Shown: positions 9,174-19,055, counted from the stretch's first letter. The stretch is 64,000 nt of DNA from WHSW01 sp963767475 (GCA_963767475.1 CAVYEI010000001.1:201071-265070); one strand, 5' to 3'. The notes: generated from the sequence alone by a model not told the origin. Translations and numbers: made by a program.

Positions 9174-9593
9174 GTGGCCGATCTCGACCCGCAGGTGCGC
9201 GAACTGCTCGAGGGCGCGAACTTCGTCAGCCTCGCGACCCTGATGCCCGACGGAGCGCCCCATGCGACCGCGGTCTGGACGATCCTCGAGCTCGATCGCC
9301 CGTGCTTTTTCACCAGCGACCCGAGCTCGCGCAAGGCCCGCAACGTCGCCGCCGACCCGCGCGTGGCGATGACCGTCGTCGACCGCGAGAACCCGTACCG
9401 CGCCGGTCAGCTGCGCGGCCAGGTGACCGAGACGGTGGACGGCGACGCCGCGCTCGAGATCATCGACCGGATGTCGCGCCTCTACACCGGCGCCGACTTC
9501 CCGCTCCGCTCCGGGGTCGTCTACGTGATCGAGGTCTCGCGCTCGCGGTTCACCGAGCTGCCGTTCGCCGACACGCCGGGGCCGGCGGCGTGA
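9174..9593 (+). CDS. PPOX-class F420/FMN-dependent oxidoreductase
   Basis: A 139-residue split-barrel protein, start GTG at 9174. NFVSLATLMPDGAPHATAVW is the hallmark first strand pair of the pyridoxamine-5'-phosphate-oxidase-like fold, and SSRKARNVAADPRVAMTVVD the usual second half. In actinobacteria most such short proteins bind F420 and reduce small molecules, but FMN or haem binding cannot be excluded. The stop overlaps the GTG of the following cupin gene, so the two are translationally coupled. Confidence 0.85.
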   Translation: MADLDPQVRELLEGANFVSLATLMPDGAPHATAVWTILELDRPCFFTSDPSSRKARNVAADPRVAMTVVDRENPYRAGQLRGQVTETVDGDAALEIIDRMSRLYTGADFPLRSGVVYVIEVSRSRFTELPFADTPGPAA

Positions 9594-10333
9594 GCGAACC
9601 GATCGTGATCGCGCCCGGCGCCGGCGAGATCATCGGCGACGCGCCCGACCGCCGGGTCGAGGTGCTCTCCGACGCCGACCACCTGCACGTGACCTGGTCG
9701 CGCTTCGGCCCCGGCCGCGACGGCGCCGGGCGCCACGTCCACTACAAGCACACCGACCTCTTCTACGTCCTCGAGGGCGAGCTGACGGTGAAGCTGGGCG
9801 CCGGCCGCGACGAGACCGCCGTCCAGGTCGGGAGCCTCGCGATCGTGCCGCCGCTGGTCGTGCACGGGTTTCGCAACGCCAGCGACGACCACGTTCGCTA
9901 CCTCAACCTGCACGCGCCCGGCGAGGGTTTCATCGACTACATGCGCGGCCTTCGCGACGGCACCGGCGTCGACTTCGACCAGCACGATCCACCCCCCGAC
10001 GGCGGCCGGCCGCAGAGCGAGGCCACGGTCGGCGGCGCCGAGATGGTGATCGATCGCCCCGACCTGCGGGTGCGCTCGCTCGCGGACTTCGACGAGCTGG
10101 CGGTGACGGAGACCTGGATCGGCGCCGGCGAAACGTCGTCGCCCGAAGAGGACGATCGCGACGGCCTCGAATCGATCTACGTGCTCGAGGGCGAGCTCGC
10201 GATCGCGCTCGGCGATCGCGCGCTGGCCGCGCCGGCGGGTACCTGGGTGCAGCTGCCGCCGGGCAGCGGCTACGAGGTCTCCCCCGCCGGCAGCCCGGCT
10301 CGCTTTCTCACCGTGCGCGCGCCGAACGCCTGA
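9590..10333 (+). CDS. two-domain cupin protein
   Basis: A 247-residue bicupin whose GTG start overlaps the stop of the PPOX gene. The first cupin (about residues 20-110) has the metal-binding pattern HVHYKHTDLFYVLEGELTV with a later VVHGF histidine. The second (about 145-245) has IYVLEGELAIALG but few histidines, so it may be structural. Bicupins include dioxygenases, isomerases and storage proteins; nothing here fixes the substrate. Pairing with a PPOX reductase suggests a small redox or degradation step. An imperfect hairpin 20 bp after the stop could end the transcript. Confidence 0.8.
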   Translation: MSEPIVIAPGAGEIIGDAPDRRVEVLSDADHLHVTWSRFGPGRDGAGRHVHYKHTDLFYVLEGELTVKLGAGRDETAVQVGSLAIVPPLVVHGFRNASDDHVRYLNLHAPGEGFIDYMRGLRDGTGVDFDQHDPPPDGGRPQSEATVGGAEMVIDRPDLRVRSLADFDELAVTETWIGAGETSSPEEDDRDGLESIYVLEGELAIALGDRALAAPAGTWVQLPPGSGYEVSPAGSPARFLTVRAPNA

Positions 10334-10352
10334 GACATAGGAAGACGCTTCA

Positions 10353-10371
10353 GCCCTGCCTTAAGGCGGGC
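10353..10371. terminator. imperfect palindrome after the PPOX-cupin pair
   Basis: GCCCTGCCTTAAGGCGGGC can fold on itself around a central TTAA with one mismatch. It lies between the cupin stop and the lipase ribosome-binding site. There is no U-tract, so termination is only a suggestion. Confidence 0.3.
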
Positions 10372-10414
10372 ACTCTAGATTGGGGTCCGGCAGGTACACC
10401 ACAAGGAGGGACCC

Positions 10415-11605
10415 TTGCATCGATTCGGATTCGCGACCGCGGTCGCACTATGCGTGACGGTCGCGTTCGCGGGCTCCGCGAGCGGCGCCCAGGAGCTGGT
10501 CAAGGGCCCGGGCGGCGCCAAGTTCTACACGCCGCCCAAGGACCTGCCGAAGGGACACGGCTCCCTGATCTGGCAGCGCAAGGCCAAGGGGTTGATGCCG
10601 ATCGAGGGCGCGAAGTCGAACACGCTCGTCCTCTACACCTCGAAGACGCCGCAGGGCAAGACGACCGCCGTCTCCGGCGTCGTCAGCGTCCCCAAGGGCA
10701 AGCCGCCGAAGGGTGGCTGGCCGGTCGTCTCCTACGCCCACGGCACGACGGGTAACGCCGACTCCTGCGCCCCCAGCCGGGTGCCCGCGACGAGCCCGGT
10801 GGCGCCCTCGGTCAGCTACATCGATCCCCAGCTTCAGGAATGGATCGGCGCCGGCTACGCGGTCGTGCGCACCGACTACCAGGGCCTCGGCACCCCCGGC
10901 CCGCACCCGTACCTGGTCGGCGCGGCGGAGGGCCGCGGCGTCGTCGACATCGTCACCGCCGCGCGTCAGCTGAACCCGTCGATCGGCAAGCGCTACCTGC
11001 TCTCCGGTCACTCGCAGGGCGGCCACGCGGCGCTGTTCGCGGCCGGGCTGGCGCAGCAGTACACGCCGAAGCTGAAGCTCGCCGGCACGGTCGCCTACGC
11101 GCCCGCGTCGCACATCCTCGAGCAGGCCGATCTGCTCCCGGCGCTGACTTCGCCGAGCTCGCTGAGCGCGCTGGCGGCGCTGATCGTCAACGGCGCGGCG
11201 AGCCAGTCGACCGCGATCGCGATCCCGAGCCTGCTCTCCGATCCGGCGCTGGCGCTCTATCCGCAGACCGACCAGACCTGCCTCGCGCAGCTCAGCCAAG
11301 CCGACTCGTTCGGCGGCCTCGCCCCCTCGACGCTGCTGCGCGACGGAGCCGACACCGGGCCGCTGTTCGCCGTGCTCGCGACCGAGAACCCGGCCGTGAC
11401 CACGAGCGCGCCGATCATGATCCTCCAGGGCGACGCCGACACGACGGTGTTCCCGTTTCTCACCGACCAGCTCAACGGCGAGCTCGTCGCCCTCGGCGAT
11501 CAGGTCACCTACACCAAGTACCCGGGCGTCGACCACGGCGCGATCCCGGGCGCGTCGGCGGCCGAGGCGCTGGCGTTCATGGAGGGCGCGCTGCCTCCGG
11601 GCTGA
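10415..11605 (+). CDS. secreted lipase/esterase, alpha/beta hydrolase
   Basis: A 396-residue protein read from TTG 10415, supported by AAGGAGGG just upstream. The signal peptide is MHRFGFATAVALCVTVAFAG. The fold resembles actinobacterial secretory lipases: oxyanion region VSYAHGTTGNADSC, nucleophile elbow SGHSQGGHAAL, a late Asp in ILQGDADTTVFP, and a His in GVDHGAIPGASA. The likely role is extracellular hydrolysis of esters or acylglycerols. The C-terminus EALAFMEGALPPG is nearly repeated in a remnant at 32,860-32,958, so a paralogue once existed nearby. Confidence 0.88.
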   Translation: MHRFGFATAVALCVTVAFAGSASGAQELVKGPGGAKFYTPPKDLPKGHGSLIWQRKAKGLMPIEGAKSNTLVLYTSKTPQGKTTAVSGVVSVPKGKPPKGGWPVVSYAHGTTGNADSCAPSRVPATSPVAPSVSYIDPQLQEWIGAGYAVVRTDYQGLGTPGPHPYLVGAAEGRGVVDIVTAARQLNPSIGKRYLLSGHSQGGHAALFAAGLAQQYTPKLKLAGTVAYAPASHILEQADLLPALTSPSSLSALAALIVNGAASQSTAIAIPSLLSDPALALYPQTDQTCLAQLSQADSFGGLAPSTLLRDGADTGPLFAVLATENPAVTTSAPIMILQGDADTTVFPFLTDQLNGELVALGDQVTYTKYPGVDHGAIPGASAAEALAFMEGALPPG

Positions 11606-11617
11606 GCGCCGGGAGCG

Positions 11618-12821
11618 CTAGCGCGTCGAGTACGCCGGCTCGGCGACCCCGTCGTCGAGGTTGCCCGAGAGCGCCAGGGCGAGGGCGGCGATCGCGATCA
11701 GCGTCAGGCCGTAGATCTCCGCCGTCTCGCGCAGGCCGACCTCGGTGACGGCGATCCCGGCGAGGATCGCCGGCAGGCTGAAGGCGAGGTAGGAGACGAC
11801 GAAGACGGCGGAGTTGACGCCGGCGCGCTGATCGGCCGGCGCGCGCAGGCTCAGGGCGCGGAAGACGCCGGCGAACGCCGGCCCGAACCCGAGTCCCGCG
11901 ACCGCCGCGCCGATCAAGAACAGGGCGCCCGACTGATCCGCGAGCGCGACGAGGGAGAGGGCGACGCCGGCGATCAGGGCGCTGAGGCCGCCGCGGGCGA
12001 CCGTTCGCGGGGAGACGTCGCGCAGCCAGATCGCGACGATCGCGCTGGTCCCGGCGAGGATGAAGATCGGCAAGCCGCCCGCGAGGTGGCTGCTCTGGCC
12101 GAGCACGCCGGCGGTCAAGGAGGCGCCGAGCGAGAGGATCAGCCCGCCGAGCGCCCAGGTCGCGGCCAGGCTCGGCAGCGCGGCGACGAACGCCGCCCGC
12201 ATCTCGGCCGGGACGGCGACCTGCGGGCGCAGCGAGCTTCGCCAGCGCCCGTCGTTGGGCACGGTCTCTGGGATCGCGAACACGGCGAGCGTCGCGACCG
12301 CGAAGGCGCCGACCAGGATCCAGTAGACGAAGCGGGTCGGATCGGGCCCGTAGTCGACCAGCAGGCCGGCGGCGAGGGCGCCGAGCGCGAGCCCGCTCAT
12401 CGGCGCGACCGCGCCCATCAGCGGGCCGCGGCCGGGCTTCGAGGGCGGCTGCGAGGTCGATCAGCGCGGCGCTGATCGCCCCCATCGCGGTCCCGGTCGC
12501 CAGCCCCTGGAGGATCCGGGCGGCGAACAGCCAGCCGACGCCGCTCGCCTCGGCGAACGCCAGCATCGCCAGGATCTGCACCACAAGCGCCGCGATCAGC
12601 GTCGGCCGGCGGCCGATGTGGTCGGAGATCGAGCCGACGACCAGCAGCGCGGCCAGCAGCGCGATCGCATAGACGGCGAAGACGCTGGTCAGGGTCACCG
12701 ACGAGAAGCCCCACTGTTCCTGGTAGACGACGTAGAGCGGCGAGGGCACGCTCGACGCGAACAACAGCGCGGCAAGGATCGCCGCGAGAACCCAAAACGA
12801 GGTGTCGCGGCGAAGCTTCAT
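11618..12821 (-). CDS. MFS transporter (one frameshift)
   Basis: A 12-helix major facilitator of about 400 residues. The N-terminal half begins MKLRRDTSFWVLAAILAALL and has the loop 2-3 motif GSISDHIGRRPT. The frame breaks near 12,425 inside a G/C-rich stretch and resumes at MGAVAPMSGLALGALAAGLL, running to the stop at 11,618. Both halves carry strong membrane segments, so an indel error is likelier than true loss. It resembles drug-efflux or sugar-type MFS proteins, but the cargo is unknown. It converges with the lipase gene and is divergent from the GH25 lysozyme gene. Confidence 0.82.
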
Positions 12822-12917
12822 CGCTACCTATGGCTTAGCAGGGTCGAATCTGTTGCTTTTCCTCCACGGATATGAAACGAGCCTGACGGCGTCGATGCGA
12901 GGCGTAGCCTTTGGGAT

Positions 12918-13670
12918 GTGGGCGGCAGGAGATGGACGCGGGCGGCACTCGTCGCCGCGCTGGTATTCGGGCTCGCCGCGGGCACGGCCTCGGCGGCCCC
13001 GCGGCTGCCCGGGATCGACGTCTCGCGCTTTCAGGATCAGATCGACTGGCCGGCGGTCGCCGGCGACGGGATCCGCTTCGCCTTCGTCCAGGCGAGCCGC
13101 GGCTCGGGCGCTGACTGCACCGTGCGGCCGAACCAGTGCGGCCTCGACGGCTTCTATGACTTCAACTACGCCGAGGCGAAGGCGGCGGGGATCCGCGTCG
13201 GCCCCTACCACCGCGCCTTCGTCGGCGGCGACGGACCGGCGGAGGTGAAGTTCGACGCCAAGGCCGAGGCGGCGGTGTTCATCGCCGAGGTCGGCGAGCT
13301 CGAGAAGGGCGACCTCCGCCCCGCGCTCGACATGGAGACGCCGTTCGACGATCTGACCGCGACCGAGCTGCGGATCTGGGCGCGGACCTGGCTCAAGCGG
13401 GTCGGCAACGCGCTTCACACGAAGCCGATCATCTACACCAACACGAGCAGCTGGGGTGCGCTTGGCAACCCGCTCAGCTTCGCCCGCGCCGGCCACCCGC
13501 TCTGGGTCGCGAACTGGAACGTGCCCAAGCCGATGGTGCCCGCGGCCAACTGGGCCGGCGAGAGCTGGCGCGTTTGGCAGCACTCGAGCGAAGGCACCGT
13601 CGCCGGGATCAGCGGCCGGGTGGACCTGGATTGGCTGCGCGGTGGGTGGCGCGGCGTGAGCGCACGCTGA
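12918..13670 (+). CDS. secreted GH25 lysozyme-like muramidase
   Basis: A 250-residue protein from GTG 12918 with signal peptide core AALVAALVFGLAAGTASA. GH25 hallmarks are in order: GIDVSRFQ with IDWPAV, FAFVQASRG, GPYHRAF, the acidic pair in ALDMETPFDD, and the closing strand WQHSSEGTVAGISGRVDLDW. GH25 enzymes cleave the beta-1,4 bond between N-acetylmuramic acid and N-acetylglucosamine. It has no binding repeats, so it is a single-domain secreted enzyme for wall remodelling or attack on other bacteria. Confidence 0.92.
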   Translation: MGGRRWTRAALVAALVFGLAAGTASAAPRLPGIDVSRFQDQIDWPAVAGDGIRFAFVQASRGSGADCTVRPNQCGLDGFYDFNYAEAKAAGIRVGPYHRAFVGGDGPAEVKFDAKAEAAVFIAEVGELEKGDLRPALDMETPFDDLTATELRIWARTWLKRVGNALHTKPIIYTNTSSWGALGNPLSFARAGHPLWVANWNVPKPMVPAANWAGESWRVWQHSSEGTVAGISGRVDLDWLRGGWRGVSAR

Positions 13671-13747
13671 CGCCCACGACAGCCTGAACGGCCAGATCAA
13701 GCGGTGTTCGGGTCAAGTCCGCGGCGGCAGGTGGCGATATCGCGTGC

Positions 13748-13975
13748 ATGAGGTCGAAGCCATCAGCTCTCGCAGCACGGGCACTGGTCGTCGCGACGGC
13801 GCTGGCCGCCGGCGGCGCCTTCGCCGGCTGCTCAGAGGCCGATCAGGCATCGGCGACGCCCAGCGAACCGGTGGTCAGCAGCCGCAGCGCCGACCAACCG
13901 CGCACGACGATCGCCGGCGCCATGATCCGCGACCAGTCCACGCACACGGCCGCGAACGACGCGCAGTCCAACTAA
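13748..13975 (+). CDS. small putative lipoprotein
   Basis: A 75-residue protein with a basic start (MRSKPSALAARA), a hydrophobic core and a lipobox ending AFAGC at residue 28. A polar Ser/Thr/Asn-rich tail follows with no recognised domain. Export and lipid anchoring are inferred from the N-terminus only. No homologous family recognised. Confidence 0.55.
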   Translation: MRSKPSALAARALVVATALAAGGAFAGCSEADQASATPSEPVVSSRSADQPRTTIAGAMIRDQSTHTAANDAQSN

Positions 13976-14010
13976 TCCCAGCTGAACAAGGGCCGGTGTA
14001 GGCTGATCGC

Positions 14011-16332
14011 GTGGAGGTTGCAGGGCCTCTGGGCTGGAGCACGCTGGACAGGGTGACGCGGCTCGTAGGGGGCGCGATCGCCGCTCTGGGCGCGAGCGCC
14101 GCGCTCTCGCTCGCCTCCGCCCCACCCGCCGCGGCCGAGTTCAAGTTCGTCGGCGAATGGGGCTCGCCCATCGGCGGCGAGCTGATCTTCCCCTTCGATG
14201 TCGAGCGCGACAACGCCGGCAACACCTACGTCGTCGACGCGCTCGCCCGGACCGTCCACAAGTACGACGCCGCCAACAACCACGTGCTCAGCTGGGGCTC
14301 GTTCGGCACCGGTCCGGGCCAGTTCGGAAACCCGATCTCGATCGGCGTCAACGAGGGCAACGGCGAGGTCTACGTCGCCGACATCAACGAGCTCAACCCG
14401 CTGGGGTTCATCAAGATCCAGCGCTTCGACTCAAACGGCAATTTCATCGGTCAGTTCGGCAGCTTCGGCGAGGACGCGGGACAGTTCGAAGACGTCGACG
14501 GGATCTCGGTCAACCAGGCCAACGGCGACGTGTTCGTGACCGAGCAGAACCGGGTGCAGCGATTCAACGCCGCCGGGCAGTTCGAGCTGATGTGGGGCAA
14601 GGACGTCGTCCCGGGCGGCGGCACCGGGCCGGAGACCTGCGTCGCCGGCTGCAAGGCGGGCGAGATCGGGACCGCCGCGGGCGAGCTCTCGTTTCCCAGC
14701 GGGATCGCCGTGTCGGGCAACCTCGTGTTCGTCAGCGAGGACGGCAATTCGCGAGTCTCGCGCTTCAACGCCACCACCGGCGCCTTTCAGGTGATGGGCG
14801 GGCGCGACGTCCAACCCGGCGGCGCGCAGATCGGCGAGACCTGCGTCGCGGCCTGTCAGGCCGGACTACGCGGCACCGGGCCGGGCGAGCTCGACGAGGT
14901 TGCGGGCATCGACGTCAACCACGCCTTCGGCTTCGTCTACATCGTCGACGCCGACAACCATCGGGTCCAGCGCTGGAACACGGCCCTCACCTACTCGAGT
15001 GAGTTCGGCGCCGAGGGAACAGGCGACGGCGAGTTCCAAACCCCCGACGGATTGACCGAGAACCAGGGAACCGTGATCGTCACCGACCTCTCGCCTCCAC
15101 GTGCCCAGACCTTCACCGGGGCGGGGGTCTTTCAGGCTCACTTCGGCGACCCGCGGCCCGGGACGATCCAGGTCCCGAGCGGGATCGCCGCCGGCCCGGG
15201 CGGCGTCTACGTCACCGACCAGCAAGATCGAGTGCTTGTGTTCGACAACCAGGGCGGCTTCATCAAGCGCTTCGGCGGTTCGGGCGGAGCGGCGGGCAAC
15301 CTCTCGAGACCGGCCGGGATCGCGGCCGGCGCCGACGGCAATGTCTACGTCGCCGACCAGGGCAACGACCGCGTGCAGCGGTTCAGCTCAGCCGGTGAGG
15401 CTCTGAGCGCTTGGGGAAGCACCGGCGCTGCCCAGGGTCAGTTCGACTCTCCCATCGACGTCGCGGTTGGTCGCGCCGGCAGCGTCTACGTGGTCGATGC
15501 GAGCAACCAACGGATACAGCGCTTCAGCGCGATCGGAGGTTTCGAAGGCACCTGGGGCGCGCCGGGCGAGGCGCCTGGGCAGTTCTCGTTCCCAAGCGGG
15601 ATCGCCACCGACCCCGACGGCAACGTCTACATCGCCGACTCCAGCAATCACCGGATTCAGAAGTTCGACCCCGACGGCGGGCTGATCACCATCTGGGGAG
15701 GCGAGGGGGTCGGCGACGGACAGTTCGAGGGTCCGCGTGACGTGGCCGTCGACGGCGCCGGCAACGTATTTGTGGTCGACCTCGGCAACAACCGCATCCA
15801 GGCCTTCGGCCCGAACGGCGAGTTCCGCGGCCGCTGGGGAGCCAACGGCGGCGACGGCACCGCCGGCGCCGCCCCGGGCGAGTTCTATCTGCCGTTCTCG
15901 GTCGCGGTCGACGCCCCCGGCTACATCTACGTCGTCGACGCCCAAAACAACCGGGTGCAGAAGTTCGCCGGCACGCCGGAGCTGGGCCTGAAGGGGAAGA
16001 AGCGCCAGCGGCTCAAGCGGCTGAAGGTCTCGGCCGCCTGCACAAGCGGCCCCTGCAACGTGCGCCTCTCGGGCAAGGTGGTCGTCAAGGGCGGGCAGGC
16101 GGCGGCGAAGCGCGCCAAGGTCTCGATCAAGCTCAAGCCGGTGAGCCTGACGCTGAACGCCGGGGCGGCGGCGACGAAGAAGCTGAAGCCGAAGAAGGCG
16201 AAGCGGAGCCTGCGGCAGGTCAGCGCGCTGCTCGATGACGGGGCGCGCGCGAAGGTGTTGGTGCGCGGCGTCGCCACCAACGAAGCCGGCAACGGCAAGG
16301 CGAAGCGGAGAATCAAGCTGCGGGCGCGATAG
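14011..16332 (+). CDS. secreted NHL-repeat beta-propeller protein
   Basis: Up to 773 residues; an internal GTG at 14053 gives a cleaner signal peptide (AALGASAALSLASAPPAAA). From about residue 50 to 650 there are roughly a dozen NHL-type repeats, each close to FxxPxGIAxxxDGNVYVAD followed by NxRIQRFxxxG, forming one or two six-bladed propellers. The C-terminal 110 residues are Lys/Arg-rich beta structure containing CTSGPCNVRLSGKV, a module I associate with Solirubrobacterales secreted proteins. NHL propellers bind proteins, RNA or ligands, and some are lyases; no catalytic residues can be placed. A surface binding protein is the likely reading. Confidence 0.85.
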   Translation: MEVAGPLGWSTLDRVTRLVGGAIAALGASAALSLASAPPAAAEFKFVGEWGSPIGGELIFPFDVERDNAGNTYVVDALARTVHKYDAANNHVLSWGSFGTGPGQFGNPISIGVNEGNGEVYVADINELNPLGFIKIQRFDSNGNFIGQFGSFGEDAGQFEDVDGISVNQANGDVFVTEQNRVQRFNAAGQFELMWGKDVVPGGGTGPETCVAGCKAGEIGTAAGELSFPSGIAVSGNLVFVSEDGNSRVSRFNATTGAFQVMGGRDVQPGGAQIGETCVAACQAGLRGTGPGELDEVAGIDVNHAFGFVYIVDADNHRVQRWNTALTYSSEFGAEGTGDGEFQTPDGLTENQGTVIVTDLSPPRAQTFTGAGVFQAHFGDPRPGTIQVPSGIAAGPGGVYVTDQQDRVLVFDNQGGFIKRFGGSGGAAGNLSRPAGIAAGADGNVYVADQGNDRVQRFSSAGEALSAWGSTGAAQGQFDSPIDVAVGRAGSVYVVDASNQRIQRFSAIGGFEGTWGAPGEAPGQFSFPSGIATDPDGNVYIADSSNHRIQKFDPDGGLITIWGGEGVGDGQFEGPRDVAVDGAGNVFVVDLGNNRIQAFGPNGEFRGRWGANGGDGTAGAAPGEFYLPFSVAVDAPGYIYVVDAQNNRVQKFAGTPELGLKGKKRQRLKRLKVSAACTSGPCNVRLSGKVVVKGGQAAAKRAKVSIKLKPVSLTLNAGAAATKKLKPKKAKRSLRQVSALLDDGARAKVLVRGVATNEAGNGKAKRRIKLRAR

Positions 16333-16360
16333 CAGGAGCGCCAGGCGCGGGCGCGAATCG

Positions 16361-16852
16361 ATGCGCATGCGCTTCAACCGCCTCCCCCTCGCCGTGCTCC
16401 TCGCCCTCGCCGTCCTCGCCACCGCCGCGATCGGCTTCGCGGTCGGCCAGTCGGCCAAGGAGCCGGTGACCCGCGAGGCGCTCGCCGGCAGCGAGCATCC
16501 CCGCGGTGCCAAGGACCGGACGCTTGGCCTCTCGCGGGTGACGATCAAGCCGGGCGGCACGATCGACCTTCACCATCATCAGGGAACCCAGGTCGCCTAC
16601 ATCCACCGCGGCAAGCTGACTTACTCGGTCGAGCAGGGCGAGGTCAAGATCCGCGAGGGCGCCTTTGAGGACGGTGCCCAGGTGGTGGGCGAGATCAAGG
16701 CCGGCGAGACCGGCAAGGTCCGCTCGGGCCAGTGGATCATCGAGCAGCCGTCGACCTTCCACCAGGCCGCCAACAACGGCAAGAAGACGATCGTCATCTA
16801 CCTGGCGACGCTGCTGAAGACAGGCGCGCCGCCGTCGAGCCCGGTGGGTTGA
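16361..16852 (+). CDS. exported single-domain cupin protein
   Basis: A 163-residue protein; the ATG at 16361 places a hydrophobic signal/anchor (LAVLLALAVLATAAIGFAVG) at the start. The cupin core has VTIKPGGTIDLHHHQGTQVA with three metal-binding histidines, then YIHRGKLTYSVEQG and a late FHQAAN histidine. It probably binds a divalent metal outside the membrane; enzyme or sensor role unknown. It follows the NHL gene by 28 bp and precedes the PLP enzyme by 11 bp, so co-transcription is likely. Confidence 0.78.
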   Translation: MRMRFNRLPLAVLLALAVLATAAIGFAVGQSAKEPVTREALAGSEHPRGAKDRTLGLSRVTIKPGGTIDLHHHQGTQVAYIHRGKLTYSVEQGEVKIREGAFEDGAQVVGEIKAGETGKVRSGQWIIEQPSTFHQAANNGKKTIVIYLATLLKTGAPPSSPVG

Positions 16853-16863
16853 GCTCGGTCACG

Positions 16864-17973
16864 ATGGACGACCCCCGCCCCGAGACGCTCTGCGTCGAGG
16901 CCGGCTACCACGGCGCTGTCGGCGACCCGGTCACCCCGGCGATCTACCCCTCCACCACCTACCACCAGGGCGAGGGCGGCACCTACGAGTACATCCGCGA
17001 GGCATCGCCGACGATCGAGGCCTTCGAGCGCGCGATCGGCTCGCTCGAGGGTGGCCACGCGGCGGCGTTTTCCTCCGGGATGGCCGCGGCCGCCTCGGTG
17101 CTCGATGGACTCGCGCCCGGCTCCCGGGTGCTGGCGCCGGTCGTGAGCTACCTCGGGGTGCGGAGGCTGCTGGCTGCCCGGGCCGAGCTGGGCGCTTTGG
17201 AGGTCTCGTACGTCGACCAGACCGACACCGAGGCCGCGATCGCGGCGATCGGCGACGCGGACCTGGTCTGGGCCGAGACGCCGAACAACCCGCTGATCGG
17301 GATCACCGACCTGGCGGCGCTCTCCGGCGCCGCCCATGGGCGCGGCGCCGCGGTTGCCGTCGACGCGACGCTCGCCACCCCCCTGCTTCAGCGCTCGCTC
17401 GAGCTCGGCGCCGACTTCGTCGTTCATTCGGCGACCAAGTACCTCGCGGGGCACGCCGACTCGCTGCTCGGGGTGGTCGTGACCGCCGACGAGGCCGGCG
17501 CGGAAACGCTCATCCATCGGCGCGAAATGACCGGGGCGGTGCCGGGGCCGTTTGAGGCCTTTCTCGGCGTGCGCGGGATTCGGACGCTGGCGCTAAGGGT
17601 CGAGCGGAGTCAGGCGAACGCGGGCGAGCTGGCTACGCGACTTGTTGGCCATCCGGCCGTGTCGCGCGTGCGCTACCCGGGCCTCGCCGATGATCCGGGC
17701 CATGAGCTCGCGGCGCGGCAGATGAGCGGCTTCGGAGCGATGATCGCGTTCGAGGTCGGTGACGGCGCCGAGGCGGCGGACGCGGTCTGCGCCGGCGTGC
17801 GGCGGATCTCGAACGCGACCAGCCTCGGCGGGGTCGAGACGCTGATCGAGCGCCGGGGTCGGTATGCGGAGGAGCAGGGCGAGGTGCCGGCCAACCTGAT
17901 CCGGCTGTCAGTGGGCTGCGAGCACGTCGAGGATCTATGGGCGGATCTCGAGCAGGCGCTCGCGCTCAGCTGA
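16864..17973 (+). CDS. trans-sulfuration PLP enzyme (cystathionine gamma-synthase / methionine gamma-lyase family)
   Basis: A 369-residue fold-type I PLP enzyme. The catalytic lysine is in VHSATKYLAGHAD. The phosphate-binding Tyr-x-Arg motif reads YIREASPT (family YSRxxNPT, Asn replaced by Ser). AETPNNPLIGITD matches the family's ETPxNPxxxxxD strand and DATLATP its PLP-binding Asp region. Family members make or break C-S bonds of cysteine, homocysteine or methionine. The exact reaction cannot be assigned; placement beside amino-acid-processing genes would also allow a gamma-lyase. The end overlaps the convergent FAD oxidoreductase by 8 bp. Confidence 0.85.
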   Translation: MDDPRPETLCVEAGYHGAVGDPVTPAIYPSTTYHQGEGGTYEYIREASPTIEAFERAIGSLEGGHAAAFSSGMAAAASVLDGLAPGSRVLAPVVSYLGVRRLLAARAELGALEVSYVDQTDTEAAIAAIGDADLVWAETPNNPLIGITDLAALSGAAHGRGAAVAVDATLATPLLQRSLELGADFVVHSATKYLAGHADSLLGVVVTADEAGAETLIHRREMTGAVPGPFEAFLGVRGIRTLALRVERSQANAGELATRLVGHPAVSRVRYPGLADDPGHELAARQMSGFGAMIAFEVGDGAEAADAVCAGVRRISNATSLGGVETLIERRGRYAEEQGEVPANLIRLSVGCEHVEDLWADLEQALALS

Positions 17974-19014
17974 CGAGCTCGGCGCCGCAGAGGTCGGCGA
18001 GCGCTTCGGCGGTCTCGGGCGCGAACTGAAATCCCTGCCCGCTGCAGGCCGAGCCGACGACGATCGGTCCGTGGCGCTCGAGGATGAAGCGCTCGTCGGG
18101 AGTGTTGGTGTAGAGGCAGGCCTCGACCTCGGTCGGGCGCTCGGCGAGACCGGGAAAGCGCGAGCGCGCCCAGCCGCTGATGCGCTCGAGCGCCCTCGTT
18201 GTCGGTGATCTCCCAGCGCCCGTCGCCCGGGTCGGCCTCCGGGCCGCGGCGATGAAGGGCGGCCTTGAGGCCGACGCTTGGGATCGATCAGCGCGTAGGG
18301 CTCGTCGCCGTCGAACTCCATCAGCGCGGGCAGCGTCGCCGCGTTGGCGGGCGGCTCGAAGTAGGCGACCGACTGCGAGCTGACCGTGAGCGGCAGCTCG
18401 ATTCCGATCTGGCGCCAGCAGCGCCGCCGTCCAGGGACCGGCGGTGACGACGACCCGCCGGCAGCGCCAGGCTGCGCCGCGTGGTCCGCACCTCGACCTG
18501 ATCGCCGCCCAGCTCGAGCGCGACCACACGCTCGTTTTGGTGCGCTTCGGCTCCCGCCTCGACCGCCGAGCGCAGCAGGGCGTCGCGGGCGCGATCGGCG
18601 CGGATCACCCCCGCCTCGGGCTGCAGCAGGACCGGGTCGGCGGCCGAGCCGGTGATCGCGAAGCGGCGCTCGACCGCGCTCGGCGTCGAGCAGCTCGAAC
18701 TCGACCCTGGCGGCGTCGAACGACGGCCGCAAAGGGCTCGATCGCGGCGCCGCCGCGTAGAGCGCCCCGCGGAAGATCGAGGAACGGCTCGATCCGCCGT
18801 GGCGGCCTCGAGCATCCGCCACTCCGCCAGCGCCCGCAGCCCCATCTGCAGGTGACTCGGGATCCGGATAGGCCGCGGGGGAGAAGATCCGGGCGGTGCC
18901 GCGGCTCGAGCCCTGCGCAGCGGTCAGCGAGCCGCGCTCGAGCAGGGCGACCGAGACGTCGCGGCGAGCGAGCGCGCGGGCGGTCGCCGCGCCGACGACG
19001 CCACCGCCGATCAC
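17966..19014 (-). CDS. FAD-dependent amine/amino-acid oxidase (sarcosine oxidase/DAO family), frameshifted
   Basis: The start has the FAD-binding GGGVVGAATARALARRDVSV and the acidic ribose contact VALLERG. TAAQGSSRGTARIFSPAAYP matches the monomeric sarcosine oxidase family. The C-terminus gives CLYTNTPDERFILERHGPI and GSACSGQGFQFAPETAEAL, also diagnostic. At least three single-base shifts (near 18,850, 18,500 and 18,200) break the frame. Such enzymes oxidise N-methyl or other secondary amino acids to imines with release of peroxide. Last gene of a minus-strand run beginning with the MBL gene at 23,429. The start is uncertain (GTG at 19,014, or slightly upstream). Confidence 0.8.
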
Positions 19015-19055
19015 GACGACGTCGGCGCTGGCGGGCGTGGCGGCTCGCCGCCCGG

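Noticed and set aside
14200..15960. Periodic DNA repeats that could suggest an array
   Set aside because: The period follows NHL protein repeats within one reading frame and the units diverge in sequence; not CRISPR or tandem satellite.
18150..18900. Calling the frameshifted genes (FAD oxidase, tilS, ALDH7, UvrD and others) pseudogenes
   Set aside because: Single-base shifts are spread evenly through conserved housekeeping genes and leave all active-site motifs intact; sequencing indels are more likely than decay.
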